From NCBI GenBank assembly GCA_963966185.1, contig CAWZYM010000105.1, positions 182,501 to 246,500 on the forward strand: DNA of 64,000 bases. The letters are read 5' to 3'. Below are positions 26,001-39,637 of the stretch, piece after piece; the first letter of the stretch is position 1, and the number at the start of each line of letters is the position of its first letter. Below the pieces are notes generated by a model. That model was not told the origin of the DNA and did no database searches. It saw only the letters and a list, made by a program, of their open reading frames with translations. This DNA is from Rhabditoides inermis (lineage: Eukaryota; Nematoda; Chromadorea; Rhabditida; Rhabditidae). The position numbers and the translations under genes were made by a program.

Positions 26001-27371
26001 TTTTCTATACCCTAACCAAATACAACTGCGACATGTGGATCAAGTTTGCGTGTGGAGAGAGCATTACTGTGGAGGCCGACTTGGCATTCAACACCCAGAT
26101 CTACATTGGATGGAAGTTCCTCACACCTTCTGAGAAAAAGGTGGCCAAGGAGAACTGCCACGGATTCTTCGATCAATACCATGGTTACCATCTTTTGAAT
26201 GCTGAAAATAGTGTTTGTTCTAGACAAGAAGAAGAAGAAGCTTCACGGAGGTAGCAAGAGCGGCTCGCACGGAAAGGGATCCAAGTCGGGTTCGAACGAA
26301 AAGTCAGAGTCAAAGGAGTGGGATGGATCTTGCAACGAAGACGACTCCAAGTCCATTGTCTATGTAAGCATTTCACCAAGGGTCTCGCATTAACATTTTT
26401 GTTCAGTACGCAAAGCAAGCGTTCTACTGTGGAGAGATGGTCTTCAAGAAATACACCTCTTACATCCTCTCGTTCGAGCTTATCTTCGTCAACTCTGTAG
26501 ATGTGCAGTACGTTAGCCAAGTTCAAGCGTTGTTCAATGAGGTAACATCAAGTTTTATAATCAGGTACAACGTTTGAATTGCAGCTAAAGTCAAAGAAGT
26601 GTGACGACTCCAAATGGGAGTCTTCCACCGTTCTGGAGTTCTTCACTCTTTTCGAGGCACTTGACGTTTCTGTTAAGACAGAGCTCATTTCCAAGTGCAA
26701 GGGATGTTTCAGTGTGTCGCAATGTATGTCTCACATGCGTTTCCAAAATATGAATCCACTTTATAGTCTCGACTTCTATCCAGCTGCTCGGACGCCAGGA
26801 GGCTGGAGAAATTGTTGACATCACAGTTCTTCCGCCCGTTTTCCAAGGTATATCAGATCCATACAATGTGTAATTGAGTTTTGTGTTTGCAGAAATGATT
26901 TCTGTGGAGTGCAACAATGTGTTCCTGGATATGACTGCTGAACAACAAAGCCAGATCTATATTGCCTTTGAAATGCGTTCGCAGTTCTCGCTTACCGCAT
27001 TCAAAGCGCTTCTGGAACAGATCTCTTCCGAGTTTGCTGCCGCTTACGTTGAGGTGTTCGAGTCATGCCAGTCGCTCTCGGTTGAAGCTTCTTCTTTCGT
27101 CACCATGGTAAGCACTGTTCTGATGGAACGAGACACACTTTGAACTACGTTTCAGGTGGTCGAGGTGCAAGCGTATTCGTATTCGGAGTGCAGCGTGGGC
27201 GATTTCTACGAGGAGTCCACTTCTCTGGAGTACATCGCCACTGCCACTTCTACTCTCACGTCGTCTGCTCGTGCTGAGCTCAAGTCGTGCGATTCCAACA
27301 AGTTCCAGGCGATTCTTCGTCTCATCGGAGAAGAGGACTTCGAAGACGAAAACACTACTCCTGCTCTGTGA
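23008..27371 (+). CDS. Array copy 4: secreted two-half protein, intact, 1184 aa
   Basis: Same 18-exon gene; intron 17 regains the base lost in copies 2 and 3, so the end lies 5429 bp from copy 3's. Markers: FEQK, LAAVD, ITTILKN (copies 1-3 have ITNILKN), AYDE, LFNE, KSKKCDD, VSVKTE and FEDENTT. It is nearly identical to copy 5 and shares several states with copy 1. All exons join in frame and no stop interrupts. The promoter-proximal TATA-like element is altered, so expression may differ from the others; that is inference. Confidence 0.87.
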
Positions 27372-28438
27372 ACTCTAAACCATATCTTGAAAAAATAAAG
27401 TGTGCATTCTAAGCCAAGTTTTCTTATGATTCACTGTGAACGGTTGAAGCGGTTTTATATCAGCGTATGTATGTAGCGTATGTATGCACATCCAGGAATG
27501 GCCACCCTGAATACCAGTTCAAGATGAGTGACTGTGTGGCGGCGTGGCTTGATGCCAAGACTCGGCATTTTTCCAAAGGGAGAGAGCCATAAAAGAGGGA
27601 GTTGGAGGTAGATTTGCGCAATCACTCATCTTCAACTGGCAATTAGTCCGGGTGGCAATTCCTGGATGTGTTCAAAATGGTTCAAATTTCAAAAATATGA
27701 TGTCATTTTATATGTTTCAACGAGACAAAAACAGTGCAACAAAAATCGTATCTGGTTTCTCAAATAACGTCGTGCGCAAACGAGACTGGTCTGAAAGCGT
27801 GGACTTCATTGTGTTAGTTGCTTATGTTCTTAGGAGATCTCTTTTTGAAGCTATAAATGTTGGTGACAAACTGAGAACAATTTCAGATTGATAAATTTCG
27901 ACATATTTTAAAACTTGGCATAGGTACAACAACAACAACAAAGAAAACGGTTTTCAGCATTGTTTATCCTAGAATTCGAACAGTACAGTTTTCATCCGAA
28001 TCACCGAGTGTGTGTTGAAATAGTAACCATGTTAAACGCAAAGAACCGTATGTTTCTTTATTTAACTAAAAAAGTAATACGAAAAAGATTCATCCAGTTT
28101 TGAATCTGGTTCGTATAGCACGTTACATCACACTTCACATTGAATCTCCCGAATCCACGTTTTACAATTGCTCACATTTCAAAAGAGTGGTAGATAAAAT
28201 GATTAACAGTATTTGATTTCTGATTTTGATCGAAACGTTCGCCTGGTATTTTTTCAGTGCAGACTTTTACGTGTACTTTCGCCACGTTTCATTCAAAACG
28301 GCAAAAAAATGGCTGCATAAAAGCAGAGCGCCGGAGTCAGTCATCACATCAACATCCTCTACGGCTTGCATTCACATCATTCCGCTATGCTCTTTCACAT
28401 TCTTTTCTCGAATTTGTGTTCATACTGACTCGTTCAGG
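27372..28438 (+). repeat. Array spacer 4
   Basis: Same spacer without the indel cluster of spacer 3. AATAAA lies at 27394-27399 and CATAAAAG at 27588-27595. The A run before the copy 5 TATA-like element is seven bases (five in copies 1-3, six in copy 4). Confidence 0.8.
28316..28323 (+). promoter_or_regulatory. TATA-like element of array copy 5
   Basis: CATAAAAG 123 bp before the copy 5 ATG, same context as the other copies. Confidence 0.5.
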
Positions 28439-31400
28439 ATGAAGATCGTCCTCGTTCTCTCCCTCCTGGTGGCGGGCGCGTCTGCGGCGTGCAATCCTGA
28501 CTACACCAGGGGAGGCGTGGCATGGTTCTTCTGCAACCAACAGTCGATGAGTGTCCCGTCCACATACAACCTTCGGTGGCACAAGCACTTCGAGCAACGC
28601 TTCCAACTGCTGGGAGCTGCGTGTGAAGAGCTTGAGGCCAAGATCACAGAGATTCGCGCCATGGACTTCAACCTGAATGTGAATGTGAAGTGGACCTTCT
28701 CCAACACACCCGAAGGAGTCTTTTTCGATTGGTTCTATGGAGCCCAGGTCTCCAGCACTCTTCGCGAGCAAATCATCGCCCGTCCCGAGCTTCAATTCTT
28801 CTTCAACGTCTCTGCCAGTGAGTATCATATGCGACAGCATGTTATTCGTGAAACTAATGTACGATTTTGCAGTCAGCAGGATCATTCCGAATGAGAACGC
28901 CAACCCCGCAGTTCCTTACACCATCGACGTCGCCACGTGTGAACCTGCTGCATCCAGTTAGTTTGGATTCAGGTACCCCTCATAGTTTGTATTTTGCAGT
29001 GTTCTTGGACGAAGAACTCGCTGCCATTTTCAACGCTCTTCCCAACAACAACGACACTAAGCTAGCTCAGTCACATCTCCATTTTCTTTTCAACAACTCC
29101 ATCTCGTTCACCAGCGAGAACAAGTATAAGGTAGGAATTCCTATTCATGAGTGGTTCACTATTAGGCATTTTCGTATTTCAGTATTACGCGGTAGTGTAC
29201 GATGTGCTGACCAGCTATGGACTCGCTTCTCCGATGTTGTCGAATGTGACTGATTCTGCAGTGATGGAGGAGAATGGAGTGACAGCCGGAAGCAAGATTG
29301 ACGAGTTCCTCCAGCTGCCGATTGCCTTCTACTGTGACATTTTCATGACTTACTCCAGCGGAAAAGTGATCACTGCTGCTCAGAGCAGCGCGTTTTTCAC
29401 TCAAATCGACATCGAGTGGAACTTCCTGTATGCTGAAGACAAGAAGAAAGTCAAGCAGTCTTGCCCTGATTTCACGGACAAGTGTGAGAAAAAGGGAAAG
29501 AAGCTGAAGGGAGGCAGTGGAAGCAAGAACAAGAAGGCATCGCACGGCTCCAAGTCCAAGTCTGGTTCGAGCGAAAAGTCCGCTTCAAAGGAGTGGGATG
29601 GAACGTGCAACACCGAAGATCAAAGCAACATTGCATACGTGAGTAGACTAACACAGAAACATCATCGAAAATATGATACCATATTTACAGTACATCTACC
29701 AAACGTTCTGTGCCGGACCTCAAGTGTTCAAGAGCTACACCCAGTACTTTATCTCCATTCAAACACAGCTCATTCTTCTTGCTGGACCTGACAACGGACA
29801 TCACTTGGAAACTATCTTTGCTACGGTAACACTATCAGACTCACCTGCCATTTCGATCGTTGATTCAGCTCAACGGAATGACTTTCACAAACGCTGACAT
29901 CTCCACTACATACGTCTATGCATTCCTTCAAGAAGTCGCGAAACTCGACGTGTCTGTGAGGTCTGAAATTGTCGCTGACTGTGACATCTTTTTCAACCCG
30001 CACAAGTGTGAGTTCACTGATTTTTAATAGCCAAAGGAACAAATCATAGTGTTATGGCAAATTTCAGTCCAAACGATCATCGCTGTGATAGGACGCGTCA
30101 ACGAGACAGTGGAGTTCACTGATATTCCCGAGGTCTTCCAAGGTACACTGAACATTGGACTGCAAGCTATTGCAACTCAACATATCACATTTAGCCCTCA
30201 TCTCCGTGGATGTGTTTGATGCGTACATGGAGTTGACTTTCGAGCAGAAGTGCCAACTGTTTGTGGTGTTCTCGTGCCACTCGCACAAGTACTTCGATGC
30301 TGCATCCATCTCCCAGGCTATCGCTAGCATCTCTGTCGAATTCTCCGCAGTTTTCGAGCTCAACCTCTTCACTTCCCTCAGCAGTGACGTCCAGGACAAC
30401 ACTACTTTCACAGCTACGGTATGTTTATTATGAATAATTTCAACTGACATTTGATTCTAATCGTTTGCAGATTGAATCCGCGCAGTACTACGCATTCTCG
30501 CAACTGGCTCTGTTTGACTTCTTCATGGAGTCTGAGGTGCTGGCTGCTGTTGACTCGTGTCTTCGCGAGCTCGATTTCGAGACCCACGAGCGTCTCGCTC
30601 ACTGTGCTCCCACCATCTTCTATAGTGTTGAGGAATGTGCCAAGAAGAGCCTCGTCACATTCTACAACCCGTTCCCCTACAACACGATCGGCTGGAGTCT
30701 GATGAACAACATTGCAATGGGAACTCCGGGATACTACAAAAAGTGGAATGCTGTGTTCGAGCCACGCGCACAACTCCTAGCAGCTCTCTGTCCCGAACTG
30801 AGCGACACAATTACTACCATTCTCAAAAACACCACGATCACTGATTTCTCCGTCAAGGTTGATTTCGAGATGACCCCGGAGTACGCCATTTTGTATGAAT
30901 TCTTCTTCAAACTTGACTGGGAGCTCCGCATCGAACTCTTCTACAAGATGGACTTCATGTTTGCTTACGACGAATGTGAGCGACGAACGATTGAAAACAC
31001 ATCAAAGTTGTTTGTGTTTTAGTCAACGCGCTGATCAGAGAGCAAGCTAAGAACCCCATCGAATTCCATCCCATCGATGTTGATTCGTGTGAATCGTCTG
31101 TTCAGAGTGAGTTATCATTTGTCAGGAACAAACTACATGTGTTTGCCTTCTTTTTAGTGCTCATCGATATCCAACTGAACGAGACGTGGAACAGTTTGTC
31201 CACTGACCAACAGTATCAGCTCATTTTCCTGTCCGGCAAAAGCCACTACTTCAAGTTCGAGTTCGAGGTATAATGGTTTTCAATGATCTTCTGATAACCG
31301 ATTTCAGTACTACACTTACGTGAACAGTGTTCTGATCCAGCTTGGACTGATGAATCCTATGCTAGCCAACGTGACCAACACTTCGTTCATGGAGGAGATC

Positions 31401-32802
31401 GGAGCGACCAACGGAACCGCTGTCGGCTCTTTTTTCTATACCCTAACCAAATACAACTGCGACATGTGGATCAAGTTTGCGTGTGGAGAGAGCATTACTG
31501 TGGAGGCCGACTTGGCATTCAACACCCAGATCTACATTGGATGGAAGTTCCTCACACCTTCTGAGAAAAAGGTGGCCAAGGAGAACTGCCACGGATTCTT
31601 CGATCAATACCATGGTTACCATCTTTTGAATGCTGAAAATAGTGTTTGTTCTAGACAAGAAGAAGAAGAAGCTTCACGGAGGTAGCAAGAGCGGCTCGCA
31701 CGGAAAGGGATCCAAGTCGGGTTCGAACGAAAAGTCAGAGTCAAAGGAGTGGGATGGATCTTGCAACGAAGACGACTCCAAGTCCATTGTCTATGTAAGC
31801 ATTTCACCAAGGGTCTCGCATTAACATTTTTGTTCAGTACGCAAAGCAAGCGTTCTACTGTGGAGAGATGGTCTTCAAGAAATACACCTCTTACATCCTC
31901 TCGTTCGAGCTTATCTTCGTCAACTCTGTTGATGTGCAGTACGTTAGCCAAGTTCAAGCGTTGTTCAATGAGGTAACATCAAGTTTTATAATCAGGTACA
32001 ACGTTTGAATTGCAGCTAAAGTCAAAGAAGTGTGACGACTCCAAATGGGAGTCTTCCACCGTTCTGGAGTTCTTCACTCTTTTCGAGGCACTTGACGTTT
32101 CTGTTAAGACAGAGCTCATTTCCAAGTGCAAGGGATGTTTCAGTGTGTCGCAATGTATGTCTCACATGCGTTTCCAAAATATGAATCCACTTTATAGTCT
32201 CGACTTCTATCCAGCTGCTCGGACGCCAGGAGGCTGGAGAAATTGTTGACATCACAGTTCTTCCGCCCGTTTTCCAAGGTATATCAGATCCATACAATGT
32301 GTAATTGAGTTTTGTGTTTGCAGAAATGATTTCTGTGGAGTGCAACAATGTGTTCCTGGATATGACTGCTGAACAACAAAGCCAGATCTATATTGCCTTT
32401 GAAATGCGTTCGCAGTTCTCGCTTACCGCATTCAAAGCGCTTCTGGAACAGATCTCTTCCGAGTTTGCTGCCGCTTACGTTGAGGTGTTCGAGTCATGCC
32501 AGTCGCTCTCGGTTGAAGCTTCTTCTTTCGTCACCATGGTAAGCACTGTTCTGATGGAACGAGACACACTTTGAACTACGTTTCAGGTGGTCGAGGTGCA
32601 AGCGTATTCGTATTCGGAGTGCAGCGTGGGCGATTTCTACGAGGAGTCCACTTCTCTGGAGTACATCGCCACTGCCACTTCTACTCTCACGTCGTCTGCT
32701 CGTGCTGAGCTCAAGTCGTGCGATTCCAACAAGTTCCAGGCGATTCTTCGTCTCATCGGAGAAGAGGACTTCGAAGACGAAAACACTACTCCTGCTCTGT
32801 GA
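28439..32802 (+). CDS. Array copy 5: secreted two-half protein, intact, 1184 aa
   Basis: Last copy in the array, nearly identical to copy 4 (ITTILKN, LFNE, KSKKCDD). The 18-exon structure, signal peptide and both basic linkers are preserved, and the stop is at 32800-32802. Its 3' region has the AAGATAAATG form seen after copy 1, not the AATAAA of copies 2-4. Similarity to the spacers ends about 80 bp after the stop, so this copy carries the original downstream flank of the locus. Function unknown. Confidence 0.87.
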
Positions 32803-34406
32803 ACTCTAAACCATATCTTGAAAAGATAAATGTGCATTCTAAGCCAAGTTTTCTTATGATTTACTGTAATCGGTTGAAGTGGTTTCGTCATTTTGTTGTC
32901 AAATTTGGCATCGATGATGGCTATATCTTGCTCATTTTACGTATAGCCGCCAGAGCGATAGTTTTTTTTGTGATTTACTTGGCTTTCAGCTCGGAATACG
33001 TTGCCATAACCGTCTGCCTCTCTTGTTCTGCGCGCAATTATACAGAGAGCTGACTCTCCGTCTTTCACTGATTTACCTCACCGCGCACGAGCCAAAAAGT
33101 ACTAATGAAATCACATCACATCATCAGTATCTCACAATGAACAAAAAAAACGTTTATTTTGTCACATTGAATATAAAATCGGAAACCTGTAACATCATCA
33201 ATATTTATTAATAATTCAATAAACCAACAAACTTTAGATACACACAGAGATTTACAATCAATCACGGCTATACAACGATAAGACCCAGAGGGTGAAAAAA
33301 CGTTCAAAATTCAAACTACTCATTCACGGGGTTGAAAAACAAGCTACACTTCTAAATAGATTACGGGACCTGTAAGAATACGGTAGCTCTAAGGTTACAG
33401 TAACACGGGAGAAGTTAATTGAAATCTAGGCGACCTCGGAAGCCAAGAGGTAGTCCTTTCCGAGAGAGACATCAATACGGAGACCAGAGAGAACCTTCCT
33501 AAAACAGAGAGCGTTGGGTGAACAGGAAATGACAAAATAACACCGAGGAAAAGGGGAGCAGATAGCAGGTCAGACCAACAGTGAATAGTCAAGACAGAAC
33601 ACTACACAAACTAAATACAAATACCGCAGAAGATCACTCAACACTCTCGAAAGTAACATCGAATGATACTTACCGCAGGAAAATCCAAAACTCACTTTCA
33701 CACTTTTTTCTCGTACTACTCTGTCACGCTCATTTTTTCACATGAGAAAGAATTCCATAAAATCTTGATGTTTTATAACCGAAATCGAAAAATGCGTACA
33801 CAAATGTACATTTTTTTGAAAATATGGATACGATTATTCTCTTTAAAAATAACAAGAACAAACCAAGAATCATAAAAAGGCATCAAATGGTCAGAAACTC
33901 GCAAAAATAGAAGGGCGGGTGACATGGAATTTGTGGAATGAGAAATTATAAGGGTCTATAAAATAGAAATCTATATTAATCTAATATCTAAAGAGAATGC
34001 ATGCAAATGAGGGAGACAGTGGGTGACAAAGACAATCAGACACATATGAAATATAGGAAATAAAAATAAATACACATTCAAATTCCACACCTGGGCAGGT
34101 AAAGTAGCAAATACGACAAAGAGAATAGACTCAAGTCATAACCTGGATAATGAGAACACCATCAAAACATAACAAATTACCAGTATTCGTAGAGAGAGAA
34201 AGTAACGAGAAAGAACCTCTCGGAACACGGAAAAAGAAAGAACCCATATGTACACGAATCTACTGTACAAACTACTTCAACGGGAAAATTTGGTACACAG
34301 TAACATGATATATACACAACTATACAAAATACTATTTCACAAAATCGAAGATGACGTACAGTAGTTATACAGATATACATGGGAAAAGAGTGGCCTGCCT
34401 GACATA
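32803..34406. other. Intergenic interval between array and RBM33-like gene
   Basis: The first 80 bp are the 3' untranslated region of copy 5. The rest is AT-rich and should include the 3' untranslated region of the minus-strand RBM33-like gene. One minus-strand stretch (33426-33498) looks like a terminal exon, with acceptor TTTTAG and an open frame ending GKDYLLASEVA and a stop. I find no convincing upstream partner exons. Confidence 0.5.
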
Positions 34407-37400
34407 TCATCTGCTCCTCCTCCTCATCCTCCACTCAACTGACCCTTTGTACTTCAACATGAACGACTTGGCCTTGTCGTGCTCGCGGAATATTATCGAC
34501 ACAGTGTCCGCGTCTCCCGGCGGTGACCAGCACTTCTGAACACATCAAGTCAGATAACAATCAATCAATCAATCACAACATCACAACGCTTACAATTCGA
34601 ATACGGTGCTAAAACTATCTCAATAGCCGAACTACAAAGTTGATCACACGTATGCTTAAAGGTACAGTGGCGCATTGTTTTGACCCCCAGTGCGATAGTT
34701 GACCCATGGAAACGTAAGATAAACAAAAATGAACGATACAAGGCCTTAAGAGCGTTACCCAGTCAATTACCCAAGTCAGTTGGGTATCGGAACGTTCAAA
34801 ATATGCGCCATTTTGTATGGAGCGCTGTAATTCGTAATGTGGTTCAAGTGGGGCACGATAATTTCAAAACGGCCGCGCGAAACTACCCGGGACATGCGCA
34901 ATTATTTTCGAAATGGGCTGTTTTCTTATGTTTATGTTGTTTTTTTGTGTGTTTTATCATGAATAACTCATGTAACACTTTCATATAGTTGTATGCATCA
35001 CAATCATGTTGGCGTGGAATGTTGTATCGCTCGTTTTTGCAATGGTTTCCGACAATTTCATTGTTCTTTCTAGCATATTTTGTCGTTTTGTATTGTTGCA
35101 TGTACGCAATTTGTTGTCAGTTATATATATACGGTATACGCCACCTATTCACTGTGAATGAAGTGTGTTTGCAGTGCCTGTTCGTTGCATGCTGATTGGA
35201 GCTGCGCCGCCCGACCGTGAAGAGCGAGCAGTGCGCCCTCCGCGCACGCGTCGCCCATTCCTCTGTCCACGCAGTACTCAAGTGAGTGTGTTTCATGTGT
35301 GTAACGTTTTGTTCGATGAATGTGAATATGTTGTTGTTTGTCTCTATTGACGCATAACGTTTGATCTGTTCAATTCCAGCCCGTGTTACTGTGCGTGCCG
35401 CCCACCGAGCCGGTCTGCCTCTTCAACCGCCCATCCTCAACCACGTGTGTATAATAACCTTTTGTTTATGTGTTCATGAGTACACGTGCTGTTCAGCTTG
35501 CGCCGTCAAGATGTTCGCTCCGAGCCACAAGATCCTCAAGATCGACAAGATCCTCAAGATCGACGAGATCCTCAAGATGAAACAGCAATCGCCAAATTAC
35601 TGTAAATAGCGTTTTCTGTTTTTTGTACATTTGTAAATTGTGTCTCTTGTTATTATGTATATACCAGTATGTTTGACAAGTCTATGTTGACATATACACA
35701 GCAGATCGTGATAAATGTCAATGAACGTGTCATGTCGTGTGGTTGCAAGTTGCATTTCGGATAGGTGCGATGTGAAACATATATATTCTTGTTCGTTGAA
35801 ATGCGATGCATTCGCATTGGGATTATCAGCGCTTTCGATGAAAAGAGTGCAAACCCGGCGCGTCTCACACGCGCTGTGCTATATAAACGGCGCATGAGAG
35901 TCACATACAGACAGGCGGACGGACAGGATGTTTGGATTCTATTTGAAACATACAATCTCTCTTTCCGTTTGTTCGTGTTGCGTTCGCATATGTGTTATCA
36001 GCGTTTTCTTCAGCACTCATCTCAATCATCTCTATGGCTCAGTTGGTTAGTGAGATGGCTGGTGATTTGAATGTCGCGGGTAATACGCAAATTTGAAAAT
36101 TTTATTACCCAACGGCTCTGCTAAACGCCCCTGTTCCTTTAATATATGCCACTCACCCTGACACTTCCGTGTTCCTTGGCGAGCGTCTCGAGTCTGGCGA
36201 CGGCAGTCGGCAGCTTGGCCACCCCCTTCACCACCACAACCAGAAACGCCTTCTTCTTGTTGTCGTCTCCCGATCCCGCCGCCGCTCCTCCATTGCTCTT
36301 CTCGCGCGAATCCGACTCACTCTGAAAAACACAATCCTAATCCTTGTGCGCCGGGTTTGTATCGCCCCACCCACCTTCCTGTCCCTCTTCCTGTCTGTCT
36401 CCTTCTCCGCTTCGCCCTTCTTTTCGCCCTCCCCACCCCGCCTCTTCCTACGCAGCTCCTCCCGCTGTCGCTTCTGTTCCTCCAGCTTCTCGAGATAGTC
36501 CTTGTCCAGACCCATCGCCTGAAAACAAATATCATAGCAACCCAGAAACATCAACCATATAAACTCGCAATAAGAATAAAATCAACTATATCAACTAGCA
36601 TATATTCCTTCTATCACACTGCCTCTCACAAAAAGAGTACTAGAAAAGAAAAGAATGTCCAAACTCGCATCCTCTTCTCCCTCCTCCCTCCCCAATCCCT
36701 TCCCCACCTTGGCATGCTCGAGACTGTCCTGCTTCGTGTCCCTCTCCTCGCGCCTCCTCCTGTCTCCCCTGCCGCGGCTGCGGCTCCTCCGCTGTCCCTG
36801 TCCCGGCCCATCCCTCCTCCGTCCATCCACCGCTCCTCCACGGCCTTCGAACCTGCCTCCTCCTCGACCGCGACCAACGCCACCACCGCCGCGTCCAAAG
36901 CCACGCTCGACACCGCGCATACCTGTGAAGAATCAATAAAATACAATCATCAATCATTCAATCATATATATGAGAATAGTGTTGTTGAGAGAGAGCTCGA
37001 TTCGATTGCTACTCTCAATCATTCACCCATTATCGCACTCACCCCTCCTGCCGCCGCCGAACTCTCCTCCCCGGCCATACTCCCTCTGCTCCCTCTCTCC
37101 TCCCCCTCCTCTTCCTCCTCCGCCGCGCCTCCCACCATTGCGGGGACGGGGGCTGCGCGAGCGCGAGCGCGAACTGAAAACACCACACACTCTTTTTTGA
37201 AACATTCATTGAAGGTGGCGTCAGTGTCAGACTCGATGTATCAATCGCATCCGGATCATGATACAAAAGGAACTTTCGAATAGCCTTCTTAGGGGGCCTT
37301 CTTTTGCGAGCAAAACTTCAGCCTCAAACGTTGGCCCCGAACCTCGAAACACACGCACCTGTAGCTCCTGCTGCGGCTCCTACTCCTGCTCGAGTAGCTG

Positions 37401-39588
37401 CTGCGGCTGCTGTAGCTGCTGCTGCGACTCCTCCGCCGGCCCCGCCCCTTCCCCCCTCCCCCGCTACTCGACGTCTGCTGCAGGAACGCCTCCACCGCCA
37501 TGTCCCAGCCGCCTCAACACCCACAATATTATCAAAACCATTCCATCAATGCTATTCTGGATAAATATTTGATTTGAAGTTCTGAGAGTGAGAGAGAGAG
37601 AGAGTGAGAGTGAGAGAGAGAAGTGCAACCCACCATTACCCTGCTGCTGCATGCCCATTCCTCCCATCGGCGCCTGGCCTCCCATGTACCCGCCGTGTGG
37701 CTGCATTCCGGGACCGGGAGGGAACATTCCGGGCGCGAGCGGAGCCGCGCCCATACCCGGCGGAGGCACGGACATGCTCATCGGACCGCCTGGAATAGTG
37801 AAACTGGTACACAACAATGACAACAATGACAACAAGCTCAACAACAACGACAACAACCCACCCACCCATCATTCCCGGGGGCGGTCCGGCGGGTGTGATG
37901 CGCAGATTGTTCGGCCCACTCGACAGCGCATTCAACACCAGCGGCAGCGGACCCGGCACTGCAAAATACATAATGTTCTTTTTCTTGAAAGTTCTTTTTC
38001 CAACCCATAAAATATGCGTTTCGAAACAAATCTCCTCGAGTGTAATGCACACACTTCCTCAAACTAGAACAGTCAAAAAACAGTGCGACTCACTGTGCCC
38101 GCGAAAGTTTGGGTTGACGAGGATCTTGTGTCCGTTGGGGCCGACGACTGCGGTGGGTGGCGCGCCACCCATAGCCATAGGACCGCCTGTAATACATTGA
38201 ATGATTAAATCAAATGAATCCATGTGATCGTGTGGGGCCAAAGCGACCAATGCAACAATCAATTCTCCCAGCGCTTACACCAAGAAATGGAATGGAATAG
38301 ATACTGGATAGGGCGCGATCTCTCATACCAATACCTCTCATACACGCATACTTTGTACTTCATGCTAATGTAACGCGATCCTGGATAAACTTTTGAATGT
38401 GACTTTAATCGAATCGCCACCACCGTGGATCCACACAAAAACGGGTAAATATTGAAAAATCAAATCACAAAACAAATAGAAGAAAACAACAGAAATCACA
38501 AAACGCTCCGACGCAAACGTGCGACGTGCGCACATTTGATTTGATTTGACACAACAAAACACCCACCCATCTGATGGATGCCCATGTGGACGGGTTGCAT
38601 GGCGGGCTGCATCTGCATCATGGGTGGACCCATGCCCATGCCCATTCCCCCACCCATCATGTGCGGCGGACCGTTCATCTGCATACCCAGAAGAGACGGC
38701 ACACCCGAGCGCTGAAAAAGCTCGGTTTCCTCCCGGAAGAAATCAAGAACTTAGCAACTAAGCTAATCATGAAAGAATCAGAAACGCTTTAAATATAAAT
38801 CGACTAAAAACACAGACACGGAATATCAACTATCAACGTGGCAACAGCCAGTCAATGAGTCGATCCCGCGCGCCGCCATTCGCCATTCGACAAAAACACT
38901 AAATCGCCGAGAGAAAAAAGCGACGCCTGACTGACATTGGGATAGACGCCTCCGCGGCCGGCCATGAAGCGTCCGCCTCCCCTGCCGCCGCGACCACGAC
39001 CTCCACGCTGCTGACCACCGACGCCACCGCGACCTGCAACAAACACAATCAATATAATTAACTATACATTGCATTATATATAATGAGCAATTTATTTTAA
39101 AACATTCTATCACACGGCCCCACGCACCTCCCCTAGCTCCATTCGCCGTTCCTCCACCTCCTCCCCCTGCCCCCGTCGTCGGAGCCTTGTCTACCTTGCC
39201 CTCCTCCTTCTGCGGCTGACGCTCCGACGCAAACTTGGACGTGCGCTCTTCCTGAACAAAACAAAATATACATCTCAAAATACCCGCAGGAATTGACCCA
39301 GAATATGTGGTCTAGCGATTACGATTTGCTACGTGGTTTGATTCGGTTGAGTGTCGATATCACGATATTCGCGCAACCTAAACCGCCAACAAAACCACTC
39401 CACCTTCTCGTCGTCGTCATCGTCGTAGTCGTAATCCAGCTCCTCCTCCCTCTCCTCGTCCTCGTCGATACTCTCGTTGTGCTGCACCGACCCGGCAGTC
39501 GACTCGTTCAGCAACGCGTCCTCCTCGTCTTGCGACAGCTAAATGAAGTAGATAATTACTATTAATTGACTTAGGAGTAATATTTGTA

Positions 39589-39637
<49 letters not shown>

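Larger units (their letters stand above)
6390..32880 (+). repeat. Five-copy direct tandem gene array, unit 5428-5431 bp
   Basis: Start codons fall at 6721, 12152, 17580, 23008 and 28439, giving periods of 5431, 5428, 5428 and 5431 bp. Gene bodies, including introns, are almost identical, so amplification is recent or homogenisation is active. At the left edge, similarity upstream of copy 1 is weaker and fades near 6390. At the right edge, similarity after copy 5 stops near 32880. Each internal gap carries a spacer of about 1.06 kb whose middle part is absent from both outer flanks. Confidence 0.97.

Noticed and set aside
36030..36095. tRNA-like A box TGGCTCAGTTGGTTAG
   Set aside because: No proper B box or paired acceptor stem; too degenerate to call even as a tRNA pseudogene.
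39404..39538. Asp/Glu-rich stretch considered as simple repeat only
   Set aside because: It joins in frame with both neighbouring exons and forms the acidic N-terminus of the RBM33-like protein, so it was kept as coding.
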